A stretch of 64,000 bases of DNA from Anaerolineae bacterium (GTDB lineage Bacteria > Chloroflexota > Anaerolineae > Anaerolineales > Anaerolineaceae). The number at the start of each line of letters is the position of its first letter. Positions within the stretch are counted from its first letter, which is position 1. Of the stretch, positions 34,005 to 43,309 are shown piece after piece. The notes under the pieces were generated by a model that was not told the DNA's origin, did no database searches, and saw nothing but the letters and a program-made list of their open reading frames with translations. The DNA is taken from NCBI GenBank assembly GCA_011176685.1, contig DUED01000050.1, positions 1 through 64,000 on the forward strand. The letters are read 5' to 3'. Position numbers and translations under genes: made by a program.

Positions 34005-36521
34005 CTATGTGAATGCATTCAAATAAACATTGTCTTTGATGTAACCGGATATCACTTCCATTTTCTTTTTACCGAGAGCTTGCATTATCTCTGTCATTAC
34101 CGGATTGCTCGCCAGATTTTTAAAAGCTTTTTGGTTTATCCACAATCGGAACTGTTCATCAGTTAAATAATAGCGGAAAAACTCCCTCACCTCATAGAAT
34201 AAGCCGGGTTGTATGTCTGTATCCACCACAAATTTATCAAATTCCTCATCTGCCAGTTCGCTTTTGGTTTTAAAGCGGCTGATCCTGCCGAAGACCTTGT
34301 CCAGGATTTCCCACAGCGATAGGCGCCTGTCCGCCTGATAGCCCCTGCGTATTGTATCCAGGGTAAAGAACTCCTCCGGTTTGTTGAATAAATTCTCTCT
34401 GACAGTCTGCTCCATACCTTCACGGTCACCACTGTCCACCGCTTCTTTAAATGCCGGAATTTCTGCATAAATATCCCGGGCTTTTGTTTCAAACTTGCTT
34501 ATGTACAGCTCACGGTCCACCCGCATGACGTCGCCCGCAAAGTTCAACACTTTCAGCGTTTTCAACGGATCAGGAATGTGAATTACAACTTGTTCCTTTT
34601 TTACCGGTGTAGTCACATACGGGGGACCGCCTTCAGCGATTTTTTTTCTCGCTGGCAGTTCAATCACCTGATCATAGGGGAATTTTTCCTCAAAGTATTC
34701 ACAATTGGCGAAGAAGTCGAATAATTTGTAGTGTTCTTTTTTCTTGTATATCCTTTCCTGCCTGCCATCATCGCGGAAGGTGTGCTCAAAAGTGTACTTT
34801 CGGGTACCTCTGCCCTTTATCTGCACAAAATCAGTGGGAGAAAAGATCGGTCTCATCAGGCACAAATTCAGGATATCTTCGCAATCATAGCCGGTGGTCA
34901 TCATGCCAACAGTCACACACACCCTGCTCTTGCTGGATTTGTAGCCCTCCAGAAAACGTGTATTTCCAGATAGATTATTGTAAGCAAAATACATTGTCAT
35001 TTCCTGCGCGCCGGGCACATTAGAAGTGATCTGCATGGCAAAGTCGGAGTTGTATTTGCCCGGGTATATAGCATGCGCCATTTCATTTAATATCTGTGCG
35101 ATTTTGGCGGCGTGTCGCTGGCTAACGCAGAACACGATGCTCTTACCGATTTCATTGGTGATTGGGTCGCATATGGCATTTTTTAAAAATGTGCTACACA
35201 ATTCCTGGTTGGTACGTTTTGAGAAAAATTTTCTTTCGAAATCTCTTTGTTTATAGATGACCTCCTCATCTTGCTCATCTGCATGTTTCACCATTATGGC
35301 ATATCCCTCATCCGATAAGAGCTGAGTGGTGATTTCTGTCCGGCAGTCAATAGCTAGAGCATTTATCAGATAGCCATCCTGCACACCATCCGGCAGTGTA
35401 TATCTGAAAGTTGGTTCTGCGCTTTCACAGCCGAATGTTTTGTATGTAGAAAGCAAAATGCGCTTTTCAATTTCGCGTGGATCAGTTTCGTCAAATTTTA
35501 CGTTCTTTAGGTAATCCTTGGGTGTCGCTGTTAATCCCAGTTTTGTGCCGATAAAATATTCAAAGATCAATCTGCTGTTGCCAGAAATTGAGCGGTGCGC
35601 TTCATCCGATATGATCAAGTCAAAATCGGTTGGAGAGAAGAGCCGCAGATATTTGTTCTCATAGGAAATGCTTTGCACTGTCGTAATTACAATTTCAGCA
35701 CTCTGCCAGTCACCGCGGTTGTCCTTGAAAATAACTGTGCGGTAATCTGGCAGCAGGTAGCGGTCAAAGGACCTCTTGGCTTGGTTCTCCAACTCCAGGC
35801 GGTCAACCAAAAATAGCACCCGCCGTGCATTGCCAGTACGCAAATACAGCTTGATGATACCTGCGGCTACCAGCGTTTTACCTGTACCGGTTGCCATCTC
35901 CAGCAAGAAACGGTTTTTGCCCTCTGACACAGCTTTTTGAACTGCATGAATCGCATCCAGCTGATATGGTCTGAAGAATTTAAAGCTGTATTGTTTGCAA
36001 AAGTCCGCCTGCTTGGTTTCATCCTGCCAGCGTGGGTCTTTTTGATAATTTGGGTTTTGTGTTTGGACAATGTAATCCGACTTGACTTCTTCCTCTAAGA
36101 TTTGTTGAGGGTCAGGAGAAAATTCTGTGTGGGACTTTAAAGTATCCAGAGATGGGAAGCGTGATACTCTGGTTGGATTGCCCCATTCCTTATCCCATAA
36201 ATAATGGATATTGCCGTTAGAAAGAATGATATAGCGCACATTCTGGGAGTTGGCATATTGCCTGGCTTGTTCTTTGCCAACTAAGGGGTCTTTTTCCTCA
36301 GATTTTGCTTCAAGAACGCAAACCGGAAAACCCCGCTCATCTTGCAGAAGATAATCAACATAACCCTGGGTTATACTCTCAAAATCATCCCCCAAATCTT
36401 GCATAATTACATGTGCTTCTAAAGAAACATTAGCTTTTCCGCTGGATGAATCAACCAGGCGCCACCCAGCATTTTCAAGAAGTTTATTAATTTTTATTCT
36501 TGCTTTTGCTTCTTTTTGCAT
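34005..36521 (-). CDS. hsdR: type I restriction enzyme HsdR, motor and nuclease subunit
   Basis: 838 residues, intact. The N-terminal nuclease domain has the PD-(D/E)XK set Asp56, Glu71, Lys73 (GYVDYLL, VLEAKS). The SF2 helicase core has Walker A MATGTGKT (209-216), DEAH at 306-309 and LGLTATP, followed by the second RecA domain (VTVGMMTTGYDCED, IKGRGTRKY) and an EcoEI-type C-terminal domain. It translocates DNA and cuts unmethylated DNA with HsdM and HsdS. AAGGGG lies six bases before the ATG. It is first in the R-M-S operon. Confidence 0.92.
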   Translation of the reverse strand: MQKEAKARIKINKLLENAGWRLVDSSSGKANVSLEAHVIMQDLGDDFESITQGYVDYLLQDERGFPVCVLEAKSEEKDPLVGKEQARQYANSQNVRYIILSNGNIHYLWDKEWGNPTRVSRFPSLDTLKSHTEFSPDPQQILEEEVKSDYIVQTQNPNYQKDPRWQDETKQADFCKQYSFKFFRPYQLDAIHAVQKAVSEGKNRFLLEMATGTGKTLVAAGIIKLYLRTGNARRVLFLVDRLELENQAKRSFDRYLLPDYRTVIFKDNRGDWQSAEIVITTVQSISYENKYLRLFSPTDFDLIISDEAHRSISGNSRLIFEYFIGTKLGLTATPKDYLKNVKFDETDPREIEKRILLSTYKTFGCESAEPTFRYTLPDGVQDGYLINALAIDCRTEITTQLLSDEGYAIMVKHADEQDEEVIYKQRDFERKFFSKRTNQELCSTFLKNAICDPITNEIGKSIVFCVSQRHAAKIAQILNEMAHAIYPGKYNSDFAMQITSNVPGAQEMTMYFAYNNLSGNTRFLEGYKSSKSRVCVTVGMMTTGYDCEDILNLCLMRPIFSPTDFVQIKGRGTRKYTFEHTFRDDGRQERIYKKKEHYKLFDFFANCEYFEEKFPYDQVIELPARKKIAEGGPPYVTTPVKKEQVVIHIPDPLKTLKVLNFAGDVMRVDRELYISKFETKARDIYAEIPAFKEAVDSGDREGMEQTVRENLFNKPEEFFTLDTIRRGYQADRRLSLWEILDKVFGRISRFKTKSELADEEFDKFVVDTDIQPGLFYEVREFFRYYLTDEQFRLWINQKAFKNLASNPVMTEIMQALGKKKMEVISGYIKDNVYLNAFT

Positions 36522-36590
36522 GCTGTCCCCTTATGATACATCATCGATTAAATTGTTTGCTTAATATTATAAGACCCTTTTGGCGGGCAA

Positions 36591-36795
36591 GGCACCCTTC
36601 GGGTATGCTGCGCGAATGCCCACCCTGCTTTTCTAGTGTTCGTTCCTTAGAAACGAATAATGAAATTTATTAAAACTGTCGGCTTTTGTCGGGTTTTGTC
36701 GCCTTTCTCCGCCTTTTGTAAGAACAAAGGGCGGAAACGTGTACAGAGCGTAGCGTGGTGTACCCCACCCTCGACCGTAGGAATTCCCGCCCTAT
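36591..36795 (-). repeat. right copy of composite repeat flanking the accessory island
   Basis: In inverted orientation this has the same ordered blocks as 26890-27174: GCTGCGC (36606-36612), hairpin TTCGTT/AACGAA (36638-36656), CTTTTGTCG repeats (36675-36702), CAAAGGGCGG (36724-36733) and ACGTGTACAGAG (36736-36747), with CGTAGCGTGGT after it. It lacks the ~110-base insertion of the left copy. It occupies most of the gene-free stretch between hsdR and the next plus-strand gene. Confidence 0.75.
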
Positions 36796-36866
36796 AGCGA
36801 CTTTAAATGGGAATCTCTTCCCCCTCAAATTCACTTATAATCAATGACTGACAAGGAAAAACCGTA

Positions 36867-37757
36867 ATGGACAAACCCCCTATCTGCGACTATGAGGGCT
36901 CTGATTACCAGGAGAGTTTCTGGGAGAACGGCGAGCGGGCTTACGAGGATGCTGTGGAAGCCATTGCCCTGCAGCGGCTGCTGCCTCCTTCTGGCAAACA
37001 TTTGCTGGAACTGGGCGCCGGAGCCGGACGCAACACGCTGCGCTACAAGAATTTCGATTGCATCACCTTGCTGGACTACTCCAGATCGCAGCTATTGCAA
37101 GCCAAAGAAAAATTGGGCAATTCTCGCAAATACCGTTACGTTGCAGCCAGCGTCCACCGGCTGCCCTTCACCGCCGGCATCTTCGACACCGCCACTATGA
37201 TCCGCACGCTGCATCACCTGGCTGACGCCCCTGCAGCTTTGGAGCAAGTGCGAGAGGTATTGTGCACTGGAGGGGTTTTTATCCTCGAATTCGCCAACAA
37301 GCGAAACCTTAAAGCCATCCTGCGCTATTTACTGCGCTTGCAAGATTGGAGCCCGTTCACCCGCGAGCCGGTCGAGTTCGTGAAGCTCAACTTCAACTTT
37401 CACCCGGCGGAAGTGCGTAAATGGCTGCGAAGTGCTGACTTTGACATTCAGCGCCAGCTGACTGTTTCCCACTTCCGCGTTGGCTTTCTCAAACGCACTC
37501 TGCCGTTGAAGTGGCTGACATCTATGGACGCACTGCTGCAGTACAGCGGAAATATCGTACAGCTCAGCCCAAGCATATTTGTGCGCGCCTCGGCACATGG
37601 AAAAAATACAAGCGGAATTAAAGAGTTCAGTTTCCGCTGCCCGTCCTGCGGTTATTCCCCACTGGCAGACACGCCGCCTGAGGTCCGCTGCCCACAATGC
37701 GGACACGTATACAAAGTCCGGGATGGGATTTACGATTTTCGATTAAAAGACAAATGA
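36867..37757 (+). CDS. SAM-dependent methyltransferase with C-terminal zinc ribbon
   Basis: A 296-residue protein with a class I methyltransferase domain (about 40-170): motif I LLELGAGAGRNTLRY (about 50-64) and the UbiE-like VHRLPFTAGIFDTATMIRTLHHL. After a linker, a zinc ribbon (FRCPSCGYSPLAD...VRCPQCGHVYKV, about 255-285) resembles the Trm112/YbaR type. This architecture occurs in enzymes acting on rRNA, quinones or small molecules; the substrate is unknown. It is the first plus-strand gene after the island and leads a three-gene run. Confidence 0.8.
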   Translation: MDKPPICDYEGSDYQESFWENGERAYEDAVEAIALQRLLPPSGKHLLELGAGAGRNTLRYKNFDCITLLDYSRSQLLQAKEKLGNSRKYRYVAASVHRLPFTAGIFDTATMIRTLHHLADAPAALEQVREVLCTGGVFILEFANKRNLKAILRYLLRLQDWSPFTREPVEFVKLNFNFHPAEVRKWLRSADFDIQRQLTVSHFRVGFLKRTLPLKWLTSMDALLQYSGNIVQLSPSIFVRASAHGKNTSGIKEFSFRCPSCGYSPLADTPPEVRCPQCGHVYKVRDGIYDFRLKDK

Positions 37758-37785
37758 CTTGCTTTATCCATGAAAGGGAGAAAAT

Positions 37786-38454
37786 ATGCGAAACCTAAGC
37801 CCCTCTGACCTGACCTTCCTGTGGAATGGGTGCCAACGATGCTTCTATCTCAAAGTAATGCACGACTTTCGAAGACCGCGCACACCGATGCCAAGGATAT
37901 TTACAGATATTGACCTGAAGATGAAAGATTTCTTCTTCGGAAAGCAACTCTCTGAGATCAGCGCGGCATTGCCTGAAGGCGAAGTTTATTTGGCAGGCAA
38001 ATGGGTGCAGTCACAGCCGATTACGCTCCCGGGTCATTCCCTGCAATGTTATATCAGGGGTATCTTCGACACAGTCATCCGCCTCAGCGATGGCTCTTAT
38101 GGCGTGATTGATTTCAAGACATCTGAAGTTAAAGAGAAAAATGTGGCATTTTACAGCCGGCAACTGCGCGCCTATGCATACTCTTTGGAACATCCAGCAG
38201 CGGGTAAACTGGGCCTTAGCCCGATAACCAAACTGGGGCTACTGGTCTTCGAGCCATCCGAGTTCCTGCAGAAAGGTGACCAACTGCAATATATCGGCAG
38301 GATGGCATGGCAGGAATGCCCCATGGATGAGGGCGCTTTTTTGGCTTTCCTGGATAAGGTCTATACGGTTCTGGAAAGACCAGAAGCACCTGAAGCAAAT
38401 GAGGATTGTCAATTCTGCAGTTATCGTGACAAGGCACGCAATACAGGTCTGTAA
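37786..38454 (+). CDS. PD-(D/E)XK nuclease-fold protein, Cas4/RecB-like
   Basis: A 222-residue protein with an N-terminal LSPSDLTFLWNGCQRCFYLKV, a RecB/Cas4-type nuclease core (RGIFDTVIRLSDGSYGVIDFKTS, the D...D-x-K set at about residues 103-121, then a QLRAYAYSLE helix) and a C-terminal CQFCSYRDKAR. Two Cys at each end suggest a Cas4-like iron-sulfur or zinc site that ties the ends together. No CRISPR array or cas genes are present, so it is a stand-alone member, perhaps acting in repair. Gene spacing suggests an operon with the methyltransferase. Confidence 0.75.
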   Translation: MRNLSPSDLTFLWNGCQRCFYLKVMHDFRRPRTPMPRIFTDIDLKMKDFFFGKQLSEISAALPEGEVYLAGKWVQSQPITLPGHSLQCYIRGIFDTVIRLSDGSYGVIDFKTSEVKEKNVAFYSRQLRAYAYSLEHPAAGKLGLSPITKLGLLVFEPSEFLQKGDQLQYIGRMAWQECPMDEGAFLAFLDKVYTVLERPEAPEANEDCQFCSYRDKARNTGL

Positions 38455-38476
38455 ACCTAAGCCACCAATTTAATCC

Positions 38477-39613
38477 ATGCAGAATTCACCCAATTGGTCA
38501 ACAATAACGGTTTTTTATGCTGTCTTCTTCATCCTGCTTGCTCTGAGCGCTTGCAGCGGGTATGATGATGCTCCACCAATCCAGGCAGAAATCAACACCC
38601 CGGCAATTCAATCCGAGCAATTTCCAGATGAAAACGCGGCGGCACGTAAAGAAAGACTGGACGCAGTCAGCCACTGGTTCTATTACCTGGGATTTAATCC
38701 AGATGAGGAGATTCTCCAACAGCTTGCAGAATCAACCTATGACCTGGTTGTGCTGGAACCCATATTCACAGAACAGGAAAATTTTGATTTTCCGATTGAG
38801 AAATGGATTGAACAACTACATCAGGCGCCGCACCCCAAGCTAGTGCTGGTATATATTGATATCGGAGAGGCGGAAGAATGGCGCTCTTACTGGCAGTCAG
38901 ACTGGCGCATTGGCTATCCGGACTGGATTCTGGGGGAAGACCCCGATGGCAGGGAGGGCAATTATCCGGTTGCATACTGGCGAGAGGAGTGGCAGGAAAT
39001 CTGGCTGAATGAGGATGGCATCCTGGACCTGTTGATTGAAGCCGGATTTGATGGTGTCTACCTGGACTGGGTTGAGGCGTATTCTGATGAGAGCGTCATG
39101 GCAGCAGCGCAAGAGGAGCAGATAAACGCAGAGGGTGAAATGATCAACTGGGTCAAAGACATCGCTGCCCACTGCCGTCAGATAGACCCCCTATTAGTGG
39201 TCATCGCACAAAACGCCGCAGAGCTTGCCATCCACGATGACTACCTGGCTGTCATTGATGCCATCTCTCAGGAGCAGGTCTGGTTTGATGGTGGTGCCGA
39301 TAACCACCCCGCCGGCGATTGTCCACTGCCACGTACGCAGGCGGAAATCGAAAGTGATGATTATGTATCCTCTCTTTCTCCTGCATGCCACCAGGTTTAC
39401 TACCAATTCCCTGAGAGCACGCTGCATACCTCCAGTGAGGATTATTTAATATATCTCAAGATAGCTCAGGAAAAAGGCGTGCCGATTTTCACTGTTGACT
39501 ATGCTCTTGAACCGCAGAACGTTGCCTGGGTTTATCAAACCTCCAGAAACCTGGGGTTCGTGCCCTTCGTGAGCGAGCGCAACCTAAACACATATTTTCC
39601 CCCCTACCCCTAG
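38477..39613 (+). CDS. GH114-like lipoprotein (endo-alpha-1,4-polygalactosaminidase family)
   Basis: A 378-residue exported lipoprotein (lipobox LSAC at about residues 23-26) with a TIM-barrel domain of the GH114/TM1410 type: SHWFYYLGF, YDLVVLEPIF, LVLVYIDIGEAEEWRSYW, GFDGVYLDWVEAY and VVIAQNAAEL. The conserved acidic residues in YIDIGEAE and YLDWVE are the likely catalytic pair. Family members act on galactosamine-containing exopolysaccharide. It starts 23 bases after the nuclease-like gene. The exact substrate is unknown. Confidence 0.8.
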   Translation: MQNSPNWSTITVFYAVFFILLALSACSGYDDAPPIQAEINTPAIQSEQFPDENAAARKERLDAVSHWFYYLGFNPDEEILQQLAESTYDLVVLEPIFTEQENFDFPIEKWIEQLHQAPHPKLVLVYIDIGEAEEWRSYWQSDWRIGYPDWILGEDPDGREGNYPVAYWREEWQEIWLNEDGILDLLIEAGFDGVYLDWVEAYSDESVMAAAQEEQINAEGEMINWVKDIAAHCRQIDPLLVVIAQNAAELAIHDDYLAVIDAISQEQVWFDGGADNHPAGDCPLPRTQAEIESDDYVSSLSPACHQVYYQFPESTLHTSSEDYLIYLKIAQEKGVPIFTVDYALEPQNVAWVYQTSRNLGFVPFVSERNLNTYFPPYP

Positions 39614-39619
39614 CAACCC

Positions 39620-40372
39620 CTAGAGTTTTTTCTCAATTACCCAGAAATGGGATAAGCCCAGAACCCTCAGGGGAGTTCTCTCCAGCCATTGTAAAAAACA
39701 GCGCAGCAGTTTTCCAAAGACCGGCCAGCGAGCAATCAGACTATCATAAGCACCAAAAATCACCGTGCGTTTAATGAAACGGGCATCTAAACCAGTAAAA
39801 AGCTTGTGCAAATCCCTTTTTGTAAATGCACGCACATGCGGCACGAGCTTATCCCGCCAGCCGCGCGGCAGATAGTTCACCAGTGGAATATTGCCGAATT
39901 TATATTTGCCACACCAATATATCCCATGCGTCTCAAATGGATACCAGCGGTTCGGGCAGAAAAGCAACAACCTTCCGCCTTTTTTTAGCACCCTGAAAAT
40001 TTCCTGCACGGCGCGGCGATCGTCCTGCACATGTTCAAGCACTTCATGGCTGACCACCACATCAAAATAACCATCCGGAACAGGTAAATCTTCCCCAGCA
40101 CCGCAGACCACATGGGCGGCTTTTTGCCTGGCTGCAGCCGCATATGCGCGTTCAAACTCAATATCCAGTCCGAGCGCTATCTGCGAACGTTCCGCCAGAC
40201 GCATTAGATACACCCCGACGCCGCAACCGTCCACAAACACCCTGCCTCTTATTAAATCCCCAGCAGCAGATAGCATCATTGCCAGGCGGCGTTCCTGCCC
40301 CGCTCTCCAAATATAAGAGGGCTCACCCCGCAAGGCAGCCCTGTCTGAATAGCTATTTTTTTCCTTGGGCAT
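39620..40372 (-). CDS. SAM-dependent methyltransferase
   Basis: About 250 residues with a class I methyltransferase domain: RVFVDGCGVGVYLMRLAE (motif I, slightly unusual as DGCGVG), LGLDIEFERAY, VVCGAGEDLPVPDGYFDVVVSHEVLEHV and VLKKGGRLLLFCPNRWYPFETHG. The C-terminal part is basic and aromatic. A role in surface-lipid or sugar methylation is possible but unproven. The TTG at 40426 would overlap the kinase gene; the ATG at 40372 with GAGG just upstream is preferred. It follows the sensor kinase gene closely on the same strand. Confidence 0.75.
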   Translation of the reverse strand: MPKEKNSYSDRAALRGEPSYIWRAGQERRLAMMLSAAGDLIRGRVFVDGCGVGVYLMRLAERSQIALGLDIEFERAYAAAARQKAAHVVCGAGEDLPVPDGYFDVVVSHEVLEHVQDDRRAVQEIFRVLKKGGRLLLFCPNRWYPFETHGIYWCGKYKFGNIPLVNYLPRGWRDKLVPHVRAFTKRDLHKLFTGLDARFIKRTVIFGAYDSLIARWPVFGKLLRCFLQWLERTPLRVLGLSHFWVIEKKL

Positions 40373-40403
40373 CTTCCTCACTGATAATGTGGGACAACCA
40401 TTT

Positions 40404-41564
40404 TCACTCAGTCGGAACCCAGGCAAGAATAGTAGTGCCCTGGCGGCGGATAGAGATTATTTCGATGCCTCCGCCTACTTCTTGCGCGCGAGTGTTCATG
40501 TTAGATAAGCCATGCCCCGAGTGTTGATTTATTTTTGCCAAATCAAACCCGCAACCATCATCACTAATTTTCAACATCACACGATCCGCTGTCCTCCAGA
40601 TGCGTACAGCTACTTTATTTGTGTTGGCATGCCTGGCAATATTCGCCAGAGCTTCCTGAAATATGTGAAATAAAGCTTCGGTATATTCTGCTGGCAGGTC
40701 TACAACTGCATCCGCATCACCTTGCAACTCCACTTCCACAAAAGTATTCGCCCTGAATTCACGTATAAGACCCTGCATGCCTGTGAGCAAGTTGCCGTCT
40801 CGCAACTGATGGGGGCGCAGGTCAAGAATGTAAGCACGCATATCGCGAATAGCTTTATCCAGGGTATTAACCGCAATGTCAATCTGCTTTTTGCTCTCTT
40901 TTGCATCCTTTTGCATCAAAATATCCACATTCTGCAGGGTTAAACCCACAGCATACAACGACTGAACAATGCCGTCATGCAAATCCATGCCGATACGTTT
41001 CCTTTCTTCAGTCACAATATATTGTTCGGCTTCCAGTGCCTGCCATACGAGGGTGCCCAACCAAGAAACCATTTGGGCTACCAAGACATTCTCGGCTTTT
41101 TTCAAGGGCTTCTCTTGGCAGGATGCCAAGCAGAGTAATCCCAAAGAGTTCCCATTTGATCGCATTGGATAACAGATAATTGATTTGCAATCACTGCTTA
41201 CTAAATCATCGGCTATTCCCTGCATTCCGCGCGTTGGTACAGACAAACACTGGGGGTCCAACTTCAGGGCTGTCTGACCGACAAAGCCCTCACCCAACTC
41301 ATAGCAATCTTTTTTCCATATCCTGGAAACTGTTTCGCCATAATACGCAACACGCACCAGATCGGTTGATTTGTTATTCTTTAAATACACTTCACCAACC
41401 TCAAAAGGGAAATTGTCGATGATTTGAGACAGGCACTTTATCAGCAAATTCTCAACGGCAGGCATCACTGTCTTACCTACATAAACAGGTGAATGTTGCG
41501 AAAAATTCTTTTCTCCTGAATTATTTTCTTTTTTAATTAGGGTTCTGTCTTCTTTAATTATCAT
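40404..41564 (-). CDS. GAF-domain sensor histidine kinase, NarL/DesK type
   Basis: A 386-residue soluble kinase: a GAF domain (about 30-175), a HisKA_3 dimerisation helix with the phospho-acceptor His in RIGMDLHDGIVQSLYAVG (about residue 195), and a HATPase_c domain (EALANIARHANTNKVAVRI as N-box, DDGCGFD and GHGLSNMNTRA). It should phosphorylate a LuxR-type response regulator, but none is encoded nearby, so it is an orphan. It has no transmembrane helix. The C-terminus ends in ILAWVPTE. Confidence 0.88.
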   Translation of the reverse strand: MIIKEDRTLIKKENNSGEKNFSQHSPVYVGKTVMPAVENLLIKCLSQIIDNFPFEVGEVYLKNNKSTDLVRVAYYGETVSRIWKKDCYELGEGFVGQTALKLDPQCLSVPTRGMQGIADDLVSSDCKSIICYPMRSNGNSLGLLCLASCQEKPLKKAENVLVAQMVSWLGTLVWQALEAEQYIVTEERKRIGMDLHDGIVQSLYAVGLTLQNVDILMQKDAKESKKQIDIAVNTLDKAIRDMRAYILDLRPHQLRDGNLLTGMQGLIREFRANTFVEVELQGDADAVVDLPAEYTEALFHIFQEALANIARHANTNKVAVRIWRTADRVMLKISDDGCGFDLAKINQHSGHGLSNMNTRAQEVGGGIEIISIRRQGTTILAWVPTE

Positions 41565-41695
41565 TTCAATACCGCTATAATCATATCAGCAAAAAATTGT
41601 ACTGGAGTTATCGTAATTTATTAAATCCCATGCGTATATCTATCAAACCACAACAAAAACCAACTTGATTGGTATAATTTCGCCGGAGTGAAAAA

Positions 41696-42334
41696 ATGAC
41701 AAGCAGCCAATTCTCCCGTAAAGAATTAGAAAATCATATGCGCCAGAAAGGCCGCCTGCCTCCTGGACAAATTTTAACGAAACGACTTCCCATACTGCAT
41801 TATGGATCTGTACCCACTTTCGATCCTGCAAGCTGGGATTTTAGAGTCTGGGGCGAGGTAGAAGAAACGTTAACCTTCACCTGGGAGGAATTCAGCCGTC
41901 TGCCACGCATAAAAATCACCCTTGACCTGCACTGTGTAACAGGCTGGAGTAAATTCAACACTGCCTGGGAAGGTATTTCTATGTCCACACTGGTGGAAAA
42001 CGGACTGATAAAGCCCAAGCCCAGAGCAAATTATGTCATGCAGTATGCTGAATATGACTTCAGTGCCAATTTGCCAATTGATGTGGTCCTTTCGAATAAT
42101 TTCCTGCTCGCTACTCATTATGAAGGCGCACCAATAACACCAGATCATGGCTATCCACTACGCGGTTTAGTCGGTGCTATTCCGGGGCAGAAAGGTCATA
42201 AAGATGTCTACCTATGGAAGGGTGCTAAATGGCTGCGCGGCTTGGAATTCATGAAACAGGATCGGCCGGGTTTTTGGGAACGGGCTGGGTATCATAACGA
42301 AGCGGATATCTGGAAAGAACAACGTTTAGCTTAA
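41696..42334 (+). CDS. sulfite oxidase/YedY-like molybdopterin oxidoreductase
   Basis: A 212-residue molybdopterin-binding domain protein. The molybdenum-ligating cysteine is Cys80 in LDLHCVTGWSKF. Other family features are FRVWGEVEETLTFTWEEF, HYEGAPITPDHGYPLRGLVGAIPGQKGHKDV and WLRGLEFM. It has no signal peptide, no twin-arginine motif and no heme domain, and it is shorter than periplasmic MsrP/YedY, so it should be a cytoplasmic member. Substrate and electron partner are unknown. Monocistronic, ending at a hairpin. Confidence 0.85.
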   Translation: MTSSQFSRKELENHMRQKGRLPPGQILTKRLPILHYGSVPTFDPASWDFRVWGEVEETLTFTWEEFSRLPRIKITLDLHCVTGWSKFNTAWEGISMSTLVENGLIKPKPRANYVMQYAEYDFSANLPIDVVLSNNFLLATHYEGAPITPDHGYPLRGLVGAIPGQKGHKDVYLWKGAKWLRGLEFMKQDRPGFWERAGYHNEADIWKEQRLA

Positions 42335-42340
42335 AGAAAA

Positions 42341-42363
42341 AACCTGCGCTAATCGCAGAGGTT
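42341..42363. terminator. bidirectional hairpin terminator
   Basis: The stem AACCTGCG/CGCAGAGGTT, with one bulge and a five-base loop, is preceded by an A-run and followed by TCTTAAA. It lies between convergent genes 41696..42334 and 42382..43152. Confidence 0.65.
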
Positions 42364-42381
42364 CTTAAACACAACTTATTA

Positions 42382-43152
42382 TTAAACTATCTTACGGGCA
42401 TAGAACCAAAATCCAATACCGGCGCCAATAAAAAACAACCCCAACACTGCCAGCCATGGTGAAGTTTTCTCCTCGCCAAATATTGGCAAGGCGCTTGAGC
42501 CGGGCTGAGCACCAAAATCTATAACTGATATTTCCCCGGCAGATAAAAATAAAGCATAATTCATGGTTGTGGTTGGATTGTAGCCCTCGGGAATCGCCAC
42601 GCTGAGGTTATATTCCCCTTCTGGAATATCCTCAAAACAAATCGGTTCGCCACTAGCGTCAGTGGTGCCGATTAAATTAACAGTGCTGAGCCGGTCAGTC
42701 ACACTTACCTCTCCGCCTGCTATTGGCAGTTCATTCTCCTCCGCCATTGCATTGCCATTCTCATCATTAAACAAGTAAATACAAATAGTGCCATTACCCT
42801 TGAATGGAGTCGGCGTCGGTTCTGCAGGGGTCTCGACATCCTCCGGAGTGGGTGTTAATTCTTGCTTCTCGAGAATCAGCAGCTCCCGGCCAGGTATCAG
42901 ATAAAGACAGTCGTCACCTTCCAGGTTGTTCAGACTGCGCAATTCCTGTTCAGTGATGCCGTTAAGCAAGGCAATGCTGATACAGGTATCATTTTCCTTG
43001 ACGATATAGATAACGCGGCCATCTGGCTGTGGTGTAGGCGTGTAATAGAATGCTTGCGCTATCCTTGAACTGCCTGTAGTGGAAATGACAGCCAGAATGA
43101 CTAAAAAAGCAACAAAGAACAAGCCCAATGCTTGAATTTGTCGTTTGATCAT
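42382..43152 (-). CDS. secreted LysM protein with Cna-B/SdrD-like domain and C-terminal anchor
   Basis: A 256-residue protein with an N-terminal signal or anchor helix (about 8-30), a LysM-like module (VIYIVKENDTCISIALLNGITEQELRSLN, about 48-95), a Thr/Pro linker, an SdrD/Cna-B-like beta domain (GTICIYLFNDENGNAMAEENELPIAGGEVSV to EGEYNLSVAIPEGY, about 120-210) and a C-terminal hydrophobic helix with a basic end (YARKIV). LysM suggests peptidoglycan or glycan binding. Exact partners are unknown. Confidence 0.75.
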   Translation of the reverse strand: MIKRQIQALGLFFVAFLVILAVISTTGSSRIAQAFYYTPTPQPDGRVIYIVKENDTCISIALLNGITEQELRSLNNLEGDDCLYLIPGRELLILEKQELTPTPEDVETPAEPTPTPFKGNGTICIYLFNDENGNAMAEENELPIAGGEVSVTDRLSTVNLIGTTDASGEPICFEDIPEGEYNLSVAIPEGYNPTTTMNYALFLSAGEISVIDFGAQPGSSALPIFGEEKTSPWLAVLGLFFIGAGIGFWFYARKIV

Positions 43153-43309
43153 TGGTTCACCTAGTAAAAAATTATAACATTCTTTATTTTCAGGTTCTTT
43201 CCAGTTGAATACATCTGGCTATCATCGTGTAAAATAAAGATACGGTGATATGATATTGATGACGATTTAATGCATATGACCTTAATTCAAACATTGAGAG
43301 GAAAAAATC

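Noticed and set aside
26890-36795. Accessory island as a prophage
   Set aside because: No integrase, capsid, tail, terminase or lysis genes are present. Only a SieB-like gene hints at phage ancestry.
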